Assembly (NCBI GenBank): GCA_002401055.1
Contig: NVRZ01000149.1
Span: 1-7,450, forward strand
DNA length: 7,450 nucleotides
From: Bacteroidota bacterium
GTDB lineage: Bacteria; Bacteroidota; Bacteroidia; NORP154
Direction: 5' to 3'
Positions 1 to 6,041 of this stretch are shown one piece after another. The position numbers were made by a program, and so were the translations under genes. The notes beneath the pieces are model-generated. The model had not been told where the DNA came from. It made no database searches and was given only the letters and a program-made list of their open reading frames with translations. Positions within the stretch are counted from its first letter, which is position 1. Every line of letters begins with the position of its first letter.

Positions 1-1039
1 CAATCGCCTGAATAGCAGGCATTCTTGTGTATCCACCTACAAGAAGAACTTCTGTAATATCAGAAGTCTTTAATCCTGCATCCTCCATTGCTTTTTTGCA
101 TGGCCCCAATGTTCTTTGAATGAGGCTATCACAAAGCTGCTCAAAGTGAGCTCTCGTTAATTTCTTAACCAAATGCTTAGGAACGCCATCAACAGGCATG
201 ATATAAGGCAAGTTAATCTCAGTTTCAGTTGAGCTTGATAATTCAATCTTGGCCTTTTCCGATGCTTCCTTCAAGCGTTGTAATGCCATTGGATCCTTTC
301 TCAAATCAATGTTCTCATCTTTTAGAAACTCTTCTGCCAACCAATCGATGATCATCTCATCAAAGTCATCACCTCCCAAGTGCGTATCGCCATTGGTTGA
401 TTTTACTTCAAATACGCCATCTCCCAATTCCATAATCGATACGTCAAATGTTCCACCGCCAAGGTCAAACACCGCGATCTTAAGATCTTCTCCTTTTTTG
501 TCCAATCCATATGCAAGTGCTGCAGCAGTTGGTTCATTGATGATTCTCTTTACATCTAAACCAGCGATTTCACCAGCTTCTTTCGTTGCCTGACGCTGAG
601 AATCGTTAAAGTAAGCCGGAACAGTTACAACCGCTTCGGTAACTTCATGCCCAAGGTAATCTTCAGCTGTTTTCTTCATCTTCTGAAGGATCATTGCCGA
701 AATCTCTTGTGGCGAGTATTGTCTATCGTCTATTTCAACCCTTGCCGTATTACCATCCCCTTTTACAACCTTATAAGGCACACGCTTTATCTCTCTTGAA
801 ACATTATCAAAAGATTCTCCCATGAATCGCTTGATAGAATAAATTGTCTTTTCAGGATTGGTTATTGCCTGCCTCTTTGCAGGATCTCCCACCTTTCTTT
901 CGTTCTTCTCTACGAATGCAACAATTGAAGGAGTAGTTCTCTTTCCTTCGCTATTTGGGATTACTACGGGCTCATTTCCTTCCATAACTGCAACACATGA
1001 GTTGGTAGTTCCCAGATCAATTCCTATTATTTTACTCAT
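1..1039 (-). CDS. dnaK: Hsp70 chaperone DnaK, N-terminal 346 residues (3' part outside window)
   Basis: This is the ATP-dependent cytosolic chaperone that binds and refolds exposed hydrophobic segments together with DnaJ and GrpE. The visible part is nearly the whole nucleotide-binding domain. The first phosphate loop [10 protein letters not shown] is at residues 5-14, the second signature [13 protein letters not shown] at 191-203, the third, [11 protein letters not shown], at 331-341, and the conserved [17 protein letters not shown] at 140-156. Full-length DnaK is about 640 residues, so the substrate-binding half lies beyond position 1; the codon at position 1 is incomplete. The start (ATG 1037-1039) gives the canonical [11 protein letters not shown]-terminus. 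No strong Shine-Dalgarno is visible, as is common in Bacteroidota. No grpE or dnaJ is adjacent upstream. The 205-bp upstream gap carries a 15-bp palindrome and repeated pentamers that could be heat-shock control sites, but no CIRCE element (TTAGCACTC-type) is present. The identification is secure. Confidence 0.98.
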   Translation of the reverse strand, partial: MSKIIGIDLGTTNSCVAVMEGNEPVVIPNSEGKRTTPSIVAFVEKNERKVGDPAKRQAITNPEKTIYSIKRFMGESFDNVSREIKRVPYKVVKGDGNTARVEIDDRQYSPQEISAMILQKMKKTAEDYLGHEVTEAVVTVPAYFNDSQRQATKEAGEIAGLDVKRIINEPTAAALAYGLDKKGEDLKIAVFDLGGGTFDVSIMELGDGVFEVKSTNGDTHLGGDDFDEMIIDWLAEEFLKDENIDLRKDPMALQRLKEASEKAKIELSSSTETEINLPYIMPVDGVPKHLVKKLTRAHFEQLCDSLIQRTLGPCKKAMEDAGLKTSDITEVLLVGGYTRMPAIQAI

Positions 1040-1081
1040 AACTTAATTTTTAATCTTATTCTATTCTTGTTCACGTTCTGT

Positions 1082-1096
1082 ATAGTCAATGACTAT
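1082..1096. promoter_or_regulatory. Perfect 15-bp palindrome upstream of dnaK
   Basis: The sequence ATAGTCA-A-TGACTAT is a perfect inverted repeat with 7-bp arms around a single central base. It lies 43-57 bp upstream of the dnaK start, in the right place for an operator or a 5'-leader element. A dimeric regulator site is the natural reading. The palindrome itself is directly seen; its function is inference. Confidence 0.5.
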
Positions 1097-1122
1097 GCCA
1101 ATTAATAGAAATAGAATATAAC

Positions 1123-1135
1123 TGCAAAAATGGCA
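1123..1135 (-). promoter_or_regulatory. TGNCA-type pentamer pair, 8-bp period (dnaK-proximal)
   Basis: The plus strand reads TGCAA-aaa-TGGCA, two pentamers starting exactly 8 bp apart. Read in the dnaK direction this is TGCCATTTTTGCA. The same arrangement recurs at 1176-1196, which suggests a shared binding motif in the dnaK upstream region. The first pentamer departs from TGNCA. The spacing was checked against a sigma-54 promoter and does not fit. Confidence 0.35.
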
Positions 1136-1175
1136 CACCTACCAGATAGGAAGTAAATTCAATCTAGTAATTCTA

Positions 1176-1196
1176 TGCCAGATTGACAAAATGGTA
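1176..1196 (-). promoter_or_regulatory. Three TGNCA-like pentamers at 8-bp period (dnaK-distal)
   Basis: The plus strand reads TGCCA-gat-TGACA-aaa-TGGTA, three pentamers at exact 8-bp intervals. Because TGNCA is its own reverse complement, the unit TGNCA-N3-TGNCA is itself a palindrome. The cluster is 137-157 bp upstream of dnaK and about 50 bp past the stop of the lipoprotein gene. The two clusters could be operator or activator sites for dnaK. I cannot name a protein that binds them. Confidence 0.4.
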
Positions 1197-1244
1197 ATAA
1201 ATCTCAAGGAAATAGAACAAGACTATGAATGAACTCGCAAGGAT

Positions 1245-2318
1245 CTAATTGCAGGTACCTGGGTTAACAAAACCGAGCAAATATGTATACTGACCCGAAC
1301 AAAGCTCCGTTTTAGAGTTATAAGGATTTCCAGAAGTACTCAACGAAGCACCAATTTTACTAACTGTGTGCCGACAAGAGAAAATACCAATCTCATAGTT
1401 GCCATTGGCATCTGTAATGTTGCTGTATTCAGGCCTCTCCTGAACAATTCCCGTGCTGGGTTCATTCACTTCAATGTAAGTGTGTAAGTCTTCACCACCT
1501 ACGTCCACTATGAAGTCTAAAGTTCCAATATATCTTTCAACATTATTTACCGATGCTGGTTCAATATTATTAGCAACAAATTGATAAAAGTCTTCACCCT
1601 TGATGTCCACGCCAATTTCTTGCCCACCAGACAATTTAACCGAGGTAATAGATCCAAATTGCCAATCAATATGCAAATCCAAAGTATCTGGATTAGGCAC
1701 TCCTAAACGAACCTCACGGTAATGGAACCTCAAAGTAAGCTGGTATCTTCTTCCATTCTCTGCTGTGAGCCATTTGGCCCTTGAAAACACTTGGTAATTG
1801 TTATCCTTGTAAAATCCTACTTTTACCTGGCTTGTGTTCTGCCAGTAACTAGCCGGTTGAAATGAAAAATCAGATACTAACGGTGTAATCGCGGAAACAA
1901 CTTTCCCAGATTTATTGTTATTGATGACCAACTTGTAATCCATCGAAGGATCAAGAATATTATCAAAATAATACAATGTTTGATCCGGAGCATAAAATGT
2001 TCCACCTACTTTTTTTGAATCCGTCAAGTATTTAACAGGCCACACATTTATCACTGTTCCAATTTCATCACGTTCCTCAATAGTTACATCAATGTCAGCT
2101 GGATCATATTCTGAGGAATCCCTTATCTGCGCAAGTGTATAAACGTCAACTTCTCCTAAAAACGCTTTGTTAATTTTAATGAAATGTGTGGAGTCTGATT
2201 GGTCCAATACCCCATAGACAACTGCTACATCTTTCCACGGTGCATTCACATCAAAATCTGTTTCGCACCCCTGAAAAACCATGGCGACAACTGCAGTAAG
2301 AAGTAAGAGTTTTTTCAT
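1245..2318 (-). CDS. Predicted surface/periplasmic lipoprotein of unknown function (possibly DUF4249-like)
   Basis: A 357-residue protein starts MKKLLLLTAVVAMVFQGCETDFD, a clear lipoprotein signal peptide (KK, hydrophobic core, lipobox FQGC with Cys18), so it should be acylated and exported to the envelope. The mature part is rich in Asp, Asn, Tyr and beta-type segments and has no enzymatic motif I can recognise. Its length, the early acidic stretch and the VAVVYGVLDQSDSTHFIKINKAF segment resemble DUF4249-type Bacteroidota lipoproteins, but I am not sure of the family. The frame stays open to 2360, adding 14 residues. I chose ATG 2316-2318 because it puts the signal peptide at the N-terminus and because a TAGATTTG promoter element falls inside the longer version. 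It lies 205 bp upstream of dnaK on the same strand and is divergent from panB. No intrinsic terminator is evident after its TAG. Confidence 0.85.
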   Translation of the reverse strand: MKKLLLLTAVVAMVFQGCETDFDVNAPWKDVAVVYGVLDQSDSTHFIKINKAFLGEVDVYTLAQIRDSSEYDPADIDVTIEERDEIGTVINVWPVKYLTDSKKVGGTFYAPDQTLYYFDNILDPSMDYKLVINNNKSGKVVSAITPLVSDFSFQPASYWQNTSQVKVGFYKDNNYQVFSRAKWLTAENGRRYQLTLRFHYREVRLGVPNPDTLDLHIDWQFGSITSVKLSGGQEIGVDIKGEDFYQFVANNIEPASVNNVERYIGTLDFIVDVGGEDLHTYIEVNEPSTGIVQERPEYSNITDANGNYEIGIFSCRHTVSKIGASLSTSGNPYNSKTELCSGQYTYLLGFVNPGTCN

Positions 2319-2348
2319 TTTATTCTTGATCCGATTAGCAACGGAACG

Positions 2349-2356
2349 CAAATCTA
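2349..2356 (-). promoter_or_regulatory. Bacteroidota-type -7 promoter element for the lipoprotein gene
   Basis: Read on the minus strand this is TAGATTTG, an exact match to the TAnnTTTG -7 consensus used by the primary sigma factor of Bacteroidota. It sits 30 bp upstream of ATG 2318. No good TTG is found at the expected -33 spacing, so the promoter is incomplete by consensus. Its position supports the short start of the lipoprotein gene. Confidence 0.4.
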
Positions 2357-2401
2357 CCATTTATCGATGAATAATAGTCCTAGCCTTCTTAACTCAAACT
2401 C

Positions 2402-2434
2402 TTGTTAAAAAATACATCTGGCATTATTTATTTG
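2402..2434 (+). promoter_or_regulatory. Candidate panB promoter (TTG ... TTTATTTG)
   Basis: A TTG at 2402-2404 is followed after 22 bp by TTTATTTG (2427-2434), a 7-of-8 match to TAnnTTTG. The second element ends 35 bp before the panB ATG. The spacer is a little longer than typical, so this is only a candidate. An AGGAA at 2456-2460, 9 bp before the ATG, is a fair ribosome binding site. Confidence 0.3.
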
Positions 2435-2469
2435 TAAATTCGCAATTCTCATATCAGGAAACAGACAAA

Positions 2470-3285
2470 ATGAGTATACAAAAGGAAGCCAAAAAGATAA
2501 CCACACATGTTCTTCAGGAAATGAAGCGCAAGGGAGAGAAAATATCTATGCTCACCGCATACGACTACTCCTTGGCTGGAATAATTGATGATGCCGGGGT
2601 TGATGTAATATTGGTTGGAGATTCTGCTGCCAATGTTATGCACGGTTATGAGACAACTCTACCTATTACACTCGATCAAATAATTGATCATGCCAGCGCC
2701 GTTATAAGAGCTGTTGACAGGGCACTTGTAGTAGTGGATCTGCCTTTTGGATTTTATCAGGGTAACTCTAAAATTGCTCTGGAATCCGCCATAAGAATAA
2801 TGAAAGAATCAGAAGCTCATGCTGTGAAGCTGGAAGGTGGTGTGCAAATAAAAGAATCTACAGAGCGTATCTTATCAGCTGGTATTCCGGTCATGGGCCA
2901 CTTGGGATTAACGCCACAATCAATTTACAAGTTTGGAACTTACGTAGTAAGGGCCAAAGAGAAAGAGGAAGCAAAACAGTTATTGGAAGACGTTAAGTTG
3001 CTCGAAGACATAGGGTGCTTTTCACTGGTATTAGAAAAGATTCCAGCCAAACTCGCTGCAAAGGCTACGAAATCGATCGATATTCCTACCATTGGCATAG
3101 GCGCAGGAAGCGGAGTTGACGGACAGGTCCTTGTCTTGCACGATATGCTGGGAATCAACAAGGAGTTTAGCCCTCGGTTCCTCAGGCGATACGCAAATAT
3201 GTATGAAGATATTAAAGGTGCAGTATCCGCTTACATTAACGACGTGAAGTCGGAAGATTTTCCCAACGAAAAGGAGCAGTATTAG
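2470..3285 (+). CDS. panB: 3-methyl-2-oxobutanoate hydroxymethyltransferase (ketopantoate hydroxymethyltransferase)
   Basis: This cytosolic Mg2+-dependent enzyme transfers a hydroxymethyl group from 5,10-methylenetetrahydrofolate to 3-methyl-2-oxobutanoate, giving ketopantoate, the first committed step of pantothenate and CoA synthesis. At 271 residues it is normal in size (E. coli 264). Hallmarks in order are [10 protein letters not shown] (27-36), the metal site VGDSA with Asp51, DLPFG with Asp90, VKLEGG with Lys120 and Glu122, GHLGLTPQS (143-151), the catalytic-type Glu189 in LVLEKIP, and [21 protein letters not shown] (208-228). The C-terminus FPNEKEQY is typical of Bacteroidota PanB. The start is supported by AGGAA at 2456-2460. 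The gene stands alone: panC and panD are not next to it, it is divergent from a lipoprotein gene, and a hairpin plus T-tract follows its stop. All key residues are present, so it should be active. Confidence 0.97.
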   Translation: MSIQKEAKKITTHVLQEMKRKGEKISMLTAYDYSLAGIIDDAGVDVILVGDSAANVMHGYETTLPITLDQIIDHASAVIRAVDRALVVVDLPFGFYQGNSKIALESAIRIMKESEAHAVKLEGGVQIKESTERILSAGIPVMGHLGLTPQSIYKFGTYVVRAKEKEEAKQLLEDVKLLEDIGCFSLVLEKIPAKLAAKATKSIDIPTIGIGAGSGVDGQVLVLHDMLGINKEFSPRFLRRYANMYEDIKGAVSAYINDVKSEDFPNEKEQY

Positions 3286-3301
3286 ATCTTTGAACCTTTA
3301 T

Positions 3302-3329
3302 TGGCTTAATCCAAGTTAAGCTACTTTTT
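3302..3329 (+). terminator. Intrinsic terminator after panB
   Basis: The arms TGGCTTAA (3302-3309) and TTAAGCTA (3316-3323) pair over 8 bp with one G-U, around the 6-nt loop TCCAAG, and are followed by CTTTTT. The hairpin begins 16 bp after the panB TAG. It would insulate the higBA operon from panB transcription. The stem is modest in GC, so strength is uncertain. Confidence 0.55.
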
Positions 3330-3361
3330 GATTTCATTCACTGTAACTTTTTAATTACTTT

Positions 3362-3379
3362 TAACGTTAGTAACGCTAG
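3362..3379. promoter_or_regulatory. Candidate HigA operator in front of higB
   Basis: Two adjacent 9-bp direct repeats, TAACGTTAG (3362-3370) and TAACGCTAG (3371-3379), differ at one base. They also contain two overlapping palindromes, TAACGTTA (3362-3369) and CGTTA-G-TAACG (3365-3375). The element ends 8 bp before the higB ATG. HigA-type antitoxins repress their own operon by binding palindromes here, so this is the likely autoregulatory site. The repeats are seen; the binding is inferred from the family. Confidence 0.5.
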
Positions 3380-3387
3380 AGAGAACT

Positions 3388-3669
3388 ATGATCAAGTCTT
3401 TTGGGAATAAGGAAACGGAAAAGGTCTGGAATGGGGTGAGATCAAAAAAATTGCCAAACGATATTCAGAACATTGGCAGGAGAAAATTGAGAATGCTCAA
3501 TAACTCCCAAGATATTCAAGACCTTAAAGTTCCTCCTTCGAATAGATTGGAAAAATTAGGTGGTAAGTTGAAAAAGTATCATAGCATTCGCATCAATAAA
3601 CAATGGAGAATTATGTTCATATGGAAGAGTGGAAATTGTTTTGACACTGAAATCATTGACTATCATTAA
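3388..3669 (+). CDS. higB: HigB toxin (RelE/ParE superfamily mRNA interferase)
   Basis: A 93-residue small basic protein of the HigB family, the toxin half of a type II toxin-antitoxin system. Family members cut mRNA on the ribosome and so slow growth when the antitoxin is lost. The diagnostic C-terminal half is intact: LKVPPSNRLEKLGGKLKKYHSIRINKQWRIMF, with Arg68, Asn70, Trp73 and Arg74, and the terminal IIDYH (Tyr92, His93). The length matches the family. The toxin comes first and the antitoxin starts 11 bp after its stop, the usual higBA order and the reverse of relBE. The start ATG 3388 follows the candidate operator directly. No frameshift or missing residue is evident, so the toxin appears functional. 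Such modules are often on mobile or accessory DNA, which fits the unrelated genes downstream. Confidence 0.95.
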   Translation: MIKSFGNKETEKVWNGVRSKKLPNDIQNIGRRKLRMLNNSQDIQDLKVPPSNRLEKLGGKLKKYHSIRINKQWRIMFIWKSGNCFDTEIIDYH

Positions 3670-3680
3670 ATCTAAGGACC

Positions 3681-3980
3681 ATGAATAACTTGAATAATAT
3701 ACATCCTGGTGAAATTCTGTTGGAGGAATTCCTAAAACCATTAGGCATCACAGCATACAGGCTTTCAAAAGATACTTTTATTCCTCAGACAAGAGTTAGT
3801 GAAATAGTGAAGGGACGCAGAAGAATTACTGCGGATACCGCTTTGAGGTTAAGTCGTTATTTTGGCAACTCCGCTAAATTCTGGTTAGGCCTACAAGACG
3901 ACTACGACATTGAGGAAGAAGAATTAAATAAAAAGAAGGAGTTGGATGGAATTGCTACCATAGAGCAAAACGCAGCCTAA
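3681..3980 (+). CDS. higA: HigA antitoxin, XRE-type helix-turn-helix
   Basis: A 99-residue antitoxin that binds and neutralises HigB and, through its helix-turn-helix, represses the operon. The HigA signatures are complete: IHPGEILLEEFLKPLGIT at residues 7-24, the DNA-binding core from about 24 to 62 containing TRVSEIVKGRRRITADTALRLSRYF, and NSAKFWLGLQDDYD at 63-76. The tail is acidic and then Lys-rich (EEEELNKKKELDG), as expected for a flexible antitoxin end. An AAGGA at 3674-3678 ends only 2 bp before the ATG, closer than ideal. It is cotranscribed with higB (11-bp gap). A 7-bp perfect-stem hairpin begins 7 bp after the stop codon. The call is firm. Confidence 0.95.
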   Translation: MNNLNNIHPGEILLEEFLKPLGITAYRLSKDTFIPQTRVSEIVKGRRRITADTALRLSRYFGNSAKFWLGLQDDYDIEEEELNKKKELDGIATIEQNAA

Positions 3981-3986
3981 GAACGG

Positions 3987-4008
3987 CCACAATTCATTAT
4001 TGTGGTTT
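3987..4008 (+). terminator. Hairpin after higA, possible weak terminator
   Basis: CCACAAT (3987-3993) and ATTGTGG (3999-4005) pair perfectly around TCATT, with two extra outward G-T pairs possible. Only three T residues follow, so termination would be weak. It lies between the higA stop and the TTG start of the lipoprotein gene and could instead protect the higBA mRNA end. Confidence 0.4.
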
Positions 4009-4034
4009 AGCATTGAGTTAGCTTACATTGCAAA

Positions 4035-5090
4035 TTGAAAAACTGGACTCTCATATTAACGTTGATGCTCTTAGCGTGTAACGGTGATCAAATTACTGAG
4101 CAAAACGGCGCAGTAATGAGTGAGGTGAAGACCTCAGGTCCAGTTCAAGTTGAAGATGTTGACATCTACCGCTTTGCAATTTACACGGAAACCGACACTA
4201 TCGAATACTGTAAAATTGGTTTAGATACCCTTGTAGCTAAACCAACAATTTTATTTCTGCAAGGCTCTCTCCCTGCACCTCTGGTTTTTGATATGGGGAG
4301 CTTCAAACACATTAACATACCCTTTGATTTCAAAGAAATAATTGATAAGTACAATCTGATAGAAATTTCCATGCCCAACACACCGATTATCGTAGGCGAA
4401 GATCATTTGAATCGTCAATACAGTTATGTTACAGATACGGCAGTTGAGTATTCATTCACCAAACAATATCTTAAGAACAATTATCTTGAAAACTATGTGA
4501 ACCGGGCCAATGCGGTTATCTCGGACATTTTGAGAAGAGATTGGGCGTTAAAGGACGAACTTCATATAATCGGACATTCACAAGGGGCTAAAGTCGCTAC
4601 GGTTGTAGCCTCTCAAAATATGAAGGTTACATCCGTCTCCTTACTTGGGTTTAATGCGTTTGGGCGCTTTGATCAATACATCAGACAAGAGCGTCATAAT
4701 TTAAAATCTGGGCAGATAACTGGAGAGGAATACAAGGATAATATCGAAACTCATTATAAGAGGTGGAAAGACATCAACCAAAACCCACATGATTACGAAA
4801 ATGGCCATAATGCTTGGACAAGCTTTTCAATCGATTACACTCAATATCTGCTTCAAATTGATATTCCAATTTATATTGGATATGGTACAGAGGATCTTAT
4901 TGCGGAAAACTGTGACCTGTTACCACTTAAATTCATTAAAAAAGGGAAAACTAATCTGACGGTAGTACCATATATTGGATTAAATCATAATTTTTTTGAG
5001 CTAGCAAACGGAGTTCCAGACCGCCGAACGGGAGCCCATTTCTTGGATGTTATCGAGGATATTATAGCCTGGACAAAAAGTTGTATGTAA
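4035..5090 (+). CDS. Exported lipoprotein with alpha/beta-hydrolase fold (serine hydrolase)
   Basis: A 351-residue predicted lipoprotein hydrolase. MKNWTLILTLMLLACNGDQ is a short lipoprotein signal with lipobox LLAC and Cys15, so the enzyme should be anchored in the envelope. The catalytic triad can be read: nucleophile Ser182 in GHSQG within LHIIGHSQGAKVA, acid Asp287 in GYGTEDLIA, and His318 in GLNHNFF. An FLQGSLPAP segment at 74-82 is placed like the oxyanion-hole loop. The substrate is unknown; an esterase, lipase or peptidase is possible. The start must be TTG 4035-4037: an in-frame TGA lies at 4014-4016, no ATG or GTG lies between, and the next ATG (residue 11) would leave no signal peptide. 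It follows higA by 54 bp and precedes the barrel gene by 53 bp. The fold and triad are clear, the function is not. Confidence 0.85.
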   Translation: MKNWTLILTLMLLACNGDQITEQNGAVMSEVKTSGPVQVEDVDIYRFAIYTETDTIEYCKIGLDTLVAKPTILFLQGSLPAPLVFDMGSFKHINIPFDFKEIIDKYNLIEISMPNTPIIVGEDHLNRQYSYVTDTAVEYSFTKQYLKNNYLENYVNRANAVISDILRRDWALKDELHIIGHSQGAKVATVVASQNMKVTSVSLLGFNAFGRFDQYIRQERHNLKSGQITGEEYKDNIETHYKRWKDINQNPHDYENGHNAWTSFSIDYTQYLLQIDIPIYIGYGTEDLIAENCDLLPLKFIKKGKTNLTVVPYIGLNHNFFELANGVPDRRTGAHFLDVIEDIIAWTKSCM

Positions 5091-5143
5091 TTGCCCAACA
5101 CAAGAATAACTGCAGGATTTCGTTATGTCTAAAGAAGTCCGAC

Positions 5144-5884
5144 ATGCAAACAAAAGTCATATCCCTCATTGTTCTCCTACTCCTGTCTGGTCAGTTGCTG
5201 GCTATAGGGCTATTTGAAAGTACAGATTCGGTCAAGACTAAAAGACACGAGTTCTCCATAGAAGCTGGACTCTACAGCTCTCTGCCACCTACGAAAAAGG
5301 ACATTGGTTTTGCGCCATCTGGGCAACACAACGTGGCTTTTCAATATTGGGGCTTTAACATGTATCCATCAAGAGGTACATTATTAAATCTATCCTTTGA
5401 TTATCTCTTTAATAAAAATCTTGTTCTCAGGTCTGGACTCTCGTTACAATGGACATCAAACAAGATGGAAAGCGATACGACATCAATTAACAGTGTACAA
5501 TGGGATGAATGGACATCCGTTTTTGACAAGTCAATTGTAAAATATGAGACTGTAAATCTTTTACTGACCATTCCGATATCCATTGGATTTAAATTAAGAA
5601 AATTCACGTTGGTAGGAGGACTAATGCCTTTAATTGCCCAATATAACCGCTTAAAAAAGACAAGTTATACCGGAGAGTCCAACACTACAGTCTCATATGG
5701 CCTGAATAATCCATTTTGGGGTTCCCCATGGCAATTAGAAATCGATCTAAGCTTGAATGTCTACTATCTTGTCGAAAATGACTTTCTCAACTTTCGAGTA
5801 TATTCAGGGGTTAAAACTGATTTGCGGTTTTGGAATTGGGGTATATATGCCGGGGTAAGCGTTCCAATCGTTGGCAAAGGATGA
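5144..5884 (+). CDS. Predicted outer-membrane beta-barrel protein, unknown function
   Basis: A 246-residue protein with a Sec signal peptide (MQTKVISLIVLLLLSGQLLA, cleavage near residue 20) and a mature part made of alternating amphipathic strands rich in aromatic residues, such as LLNLSFDYLFNKNLVLRSGLSLQW, NLLLTIPISIGFKL and FRVYSGVKTDLRF. This is the pattern of small Bacteroidota outer-membrane barrels of the PorT or outer-membrane-protein-beta-barrel type. No enzymatic motif is seen. The frame is open from 5081 through a TTG, but the extra 21 residues are polar and overlap the preceding gene, so ATG 5144 is preferred. The protein ends VSVPIVGKG without a terminal aromatic residue. It lies 53 bp after the lipoprotein hydrolase and may be cotranscribed with it. 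Its stop is followed by the 5885-6041 palindrome region. Specific function is unknown. Confidence 0.8.
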   Translation: MQTKVISLIVLLLLSGQLLAIGLFESTDSVKTKRHEFSIEAGLYSSLPPTKKDIGFAPSGQHNVAFQYWGFNMYPSRGTLLNLSFDYLFNKNLVLRSGLSLQWTSNKMESDTTSINSVQWDEWTSVFDKSIVKYETVNLLLTIPISIGFKLRKFTLVGGLMPLIAQYNRLKKTSYTGESNTTVSYGLNNPFWGSPWQLEIDLSLNVYYLVENDFLNFRVYSGVKTDLRFWNWGIYAGVSVPIVGKG

Positions 5885-5904
5885 CACGCGGGCAACTACT
5901 TACA

Positions 5905-6030
5905 ACAATGGTTATGACGCCATGCCACGCCAGGATACTTAACAAAAGTGTTTTGTATCTTAACGGTAATAAAACAATGCGGCACGGCTCATAACCGAGA
6001 CGATAGCAACAATATGCTCACAATGGTTAT
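5905..6030. repeat. 11-bp direct repeat ACAATGGTTAT (two copies)
   Basis: ACAATGGTTAT occurs exactly at 5905-5915 and again at 6020-6030, 115 bp apart. The similarity continues loosely into GCCATGCC (5919-5926) and GCCGTGCC (6033-6040), so the left arm of the large palindrome is duplicated. A further CAACAAT repeat sits at 5903-5909 and 6007-6013. This arrangement points to a repeated element family rather than chance. Confidence 0.6.
5910..5996. repeat. Large imperfect palindrome, possible attC-like recombination site or cassette boundary
   Basis: The left arm GGTTATGA-c-GCC-a-TGCC (5910-5926) pairs with the right arm GGCACGGCTCATAACC (5981-5996): 8 perfect pairs, one bulged C, 3 pairs, one mismatch, 4 pairs. 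The middle carries a second palindrome, GATA (5934-5937) with TATC (5956-5959) and CAAAA-gtg-TTTTG (5943-5955), separated by a TTAAC that recurs at 5960-5964. The extruded strand would be a long stem with bulges on one side, as in integron attC sites. Flanking TTACAAC (5900-5906) and GATAGCA (6002-6008) sit where attC core sites would, but do not match the GTTRRRY core. The structure is seen; its role is inferred. Confidence 0.6.
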
Positions 6031-6041
6031 TGGCCGTGCCG
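5980..6041. terminator. Strong hairpin between convergent genes, alternative to the larger palindrome
   Basis: CGGCACGGC (5980-5988) pairs perfectly with GCCGTGCCG (6033-6041), followed inward by one T-G pair, one mismatch and ATAACC (5991-5996) with GGTTAT (6025-6030). The loop is 28 nt and contains a small AGCA/TGCT stem (6005-6008, 6015-6018). It abuts the TAA (6042-6044) of the leftward ATPase gene and could stop or stabilise transcripts from both directions. No long T-tract follows on either strand, so classic rho-independent termination is not assured. Its left arm is the right arm of the 5910-5996 palindrome, so the two folds exclude each other. Confidence 0.5.

Noticed and set aside
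249..1046. Plus-strand open frames opposite dnaK (249-593, 858-1046)
   Set aside because: They lie antisense to an unambiguous dnaK and encode low-complexity Ser/Pro/Ile-rich peptides with no domain.
1120..1140. Possible sigma-54 promoter (TGCCA ... TTGCA) before dnaK
   Set aside because: The GG-to-GC distance and the TGGCAC half do not match the -24/-12 consensus when aligned base by base.
2449..3161. Minus-strand open frames opposite panB (2449-2643, 2940-3161)
   Set aside because: Antisense shadows of a fully conserved panB; no recognisable domain.
5091..5130. Another cassette-site copy between the hydrolase and barrel genes (CCCAACA, ATAAC ... GTTAT)
   Set aside because: Only a 5-bp inverted repeat is present and there are no long arms; too weak to call beyond chance.
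3556..5607. Minus-strand open frames at 3556-3741, 4181-4381 and 5401-5607
   Set aside because: Short antisense frames within higB/higA, the lipoprotein hydrolase and the barrel gene; no start signals or protein features.
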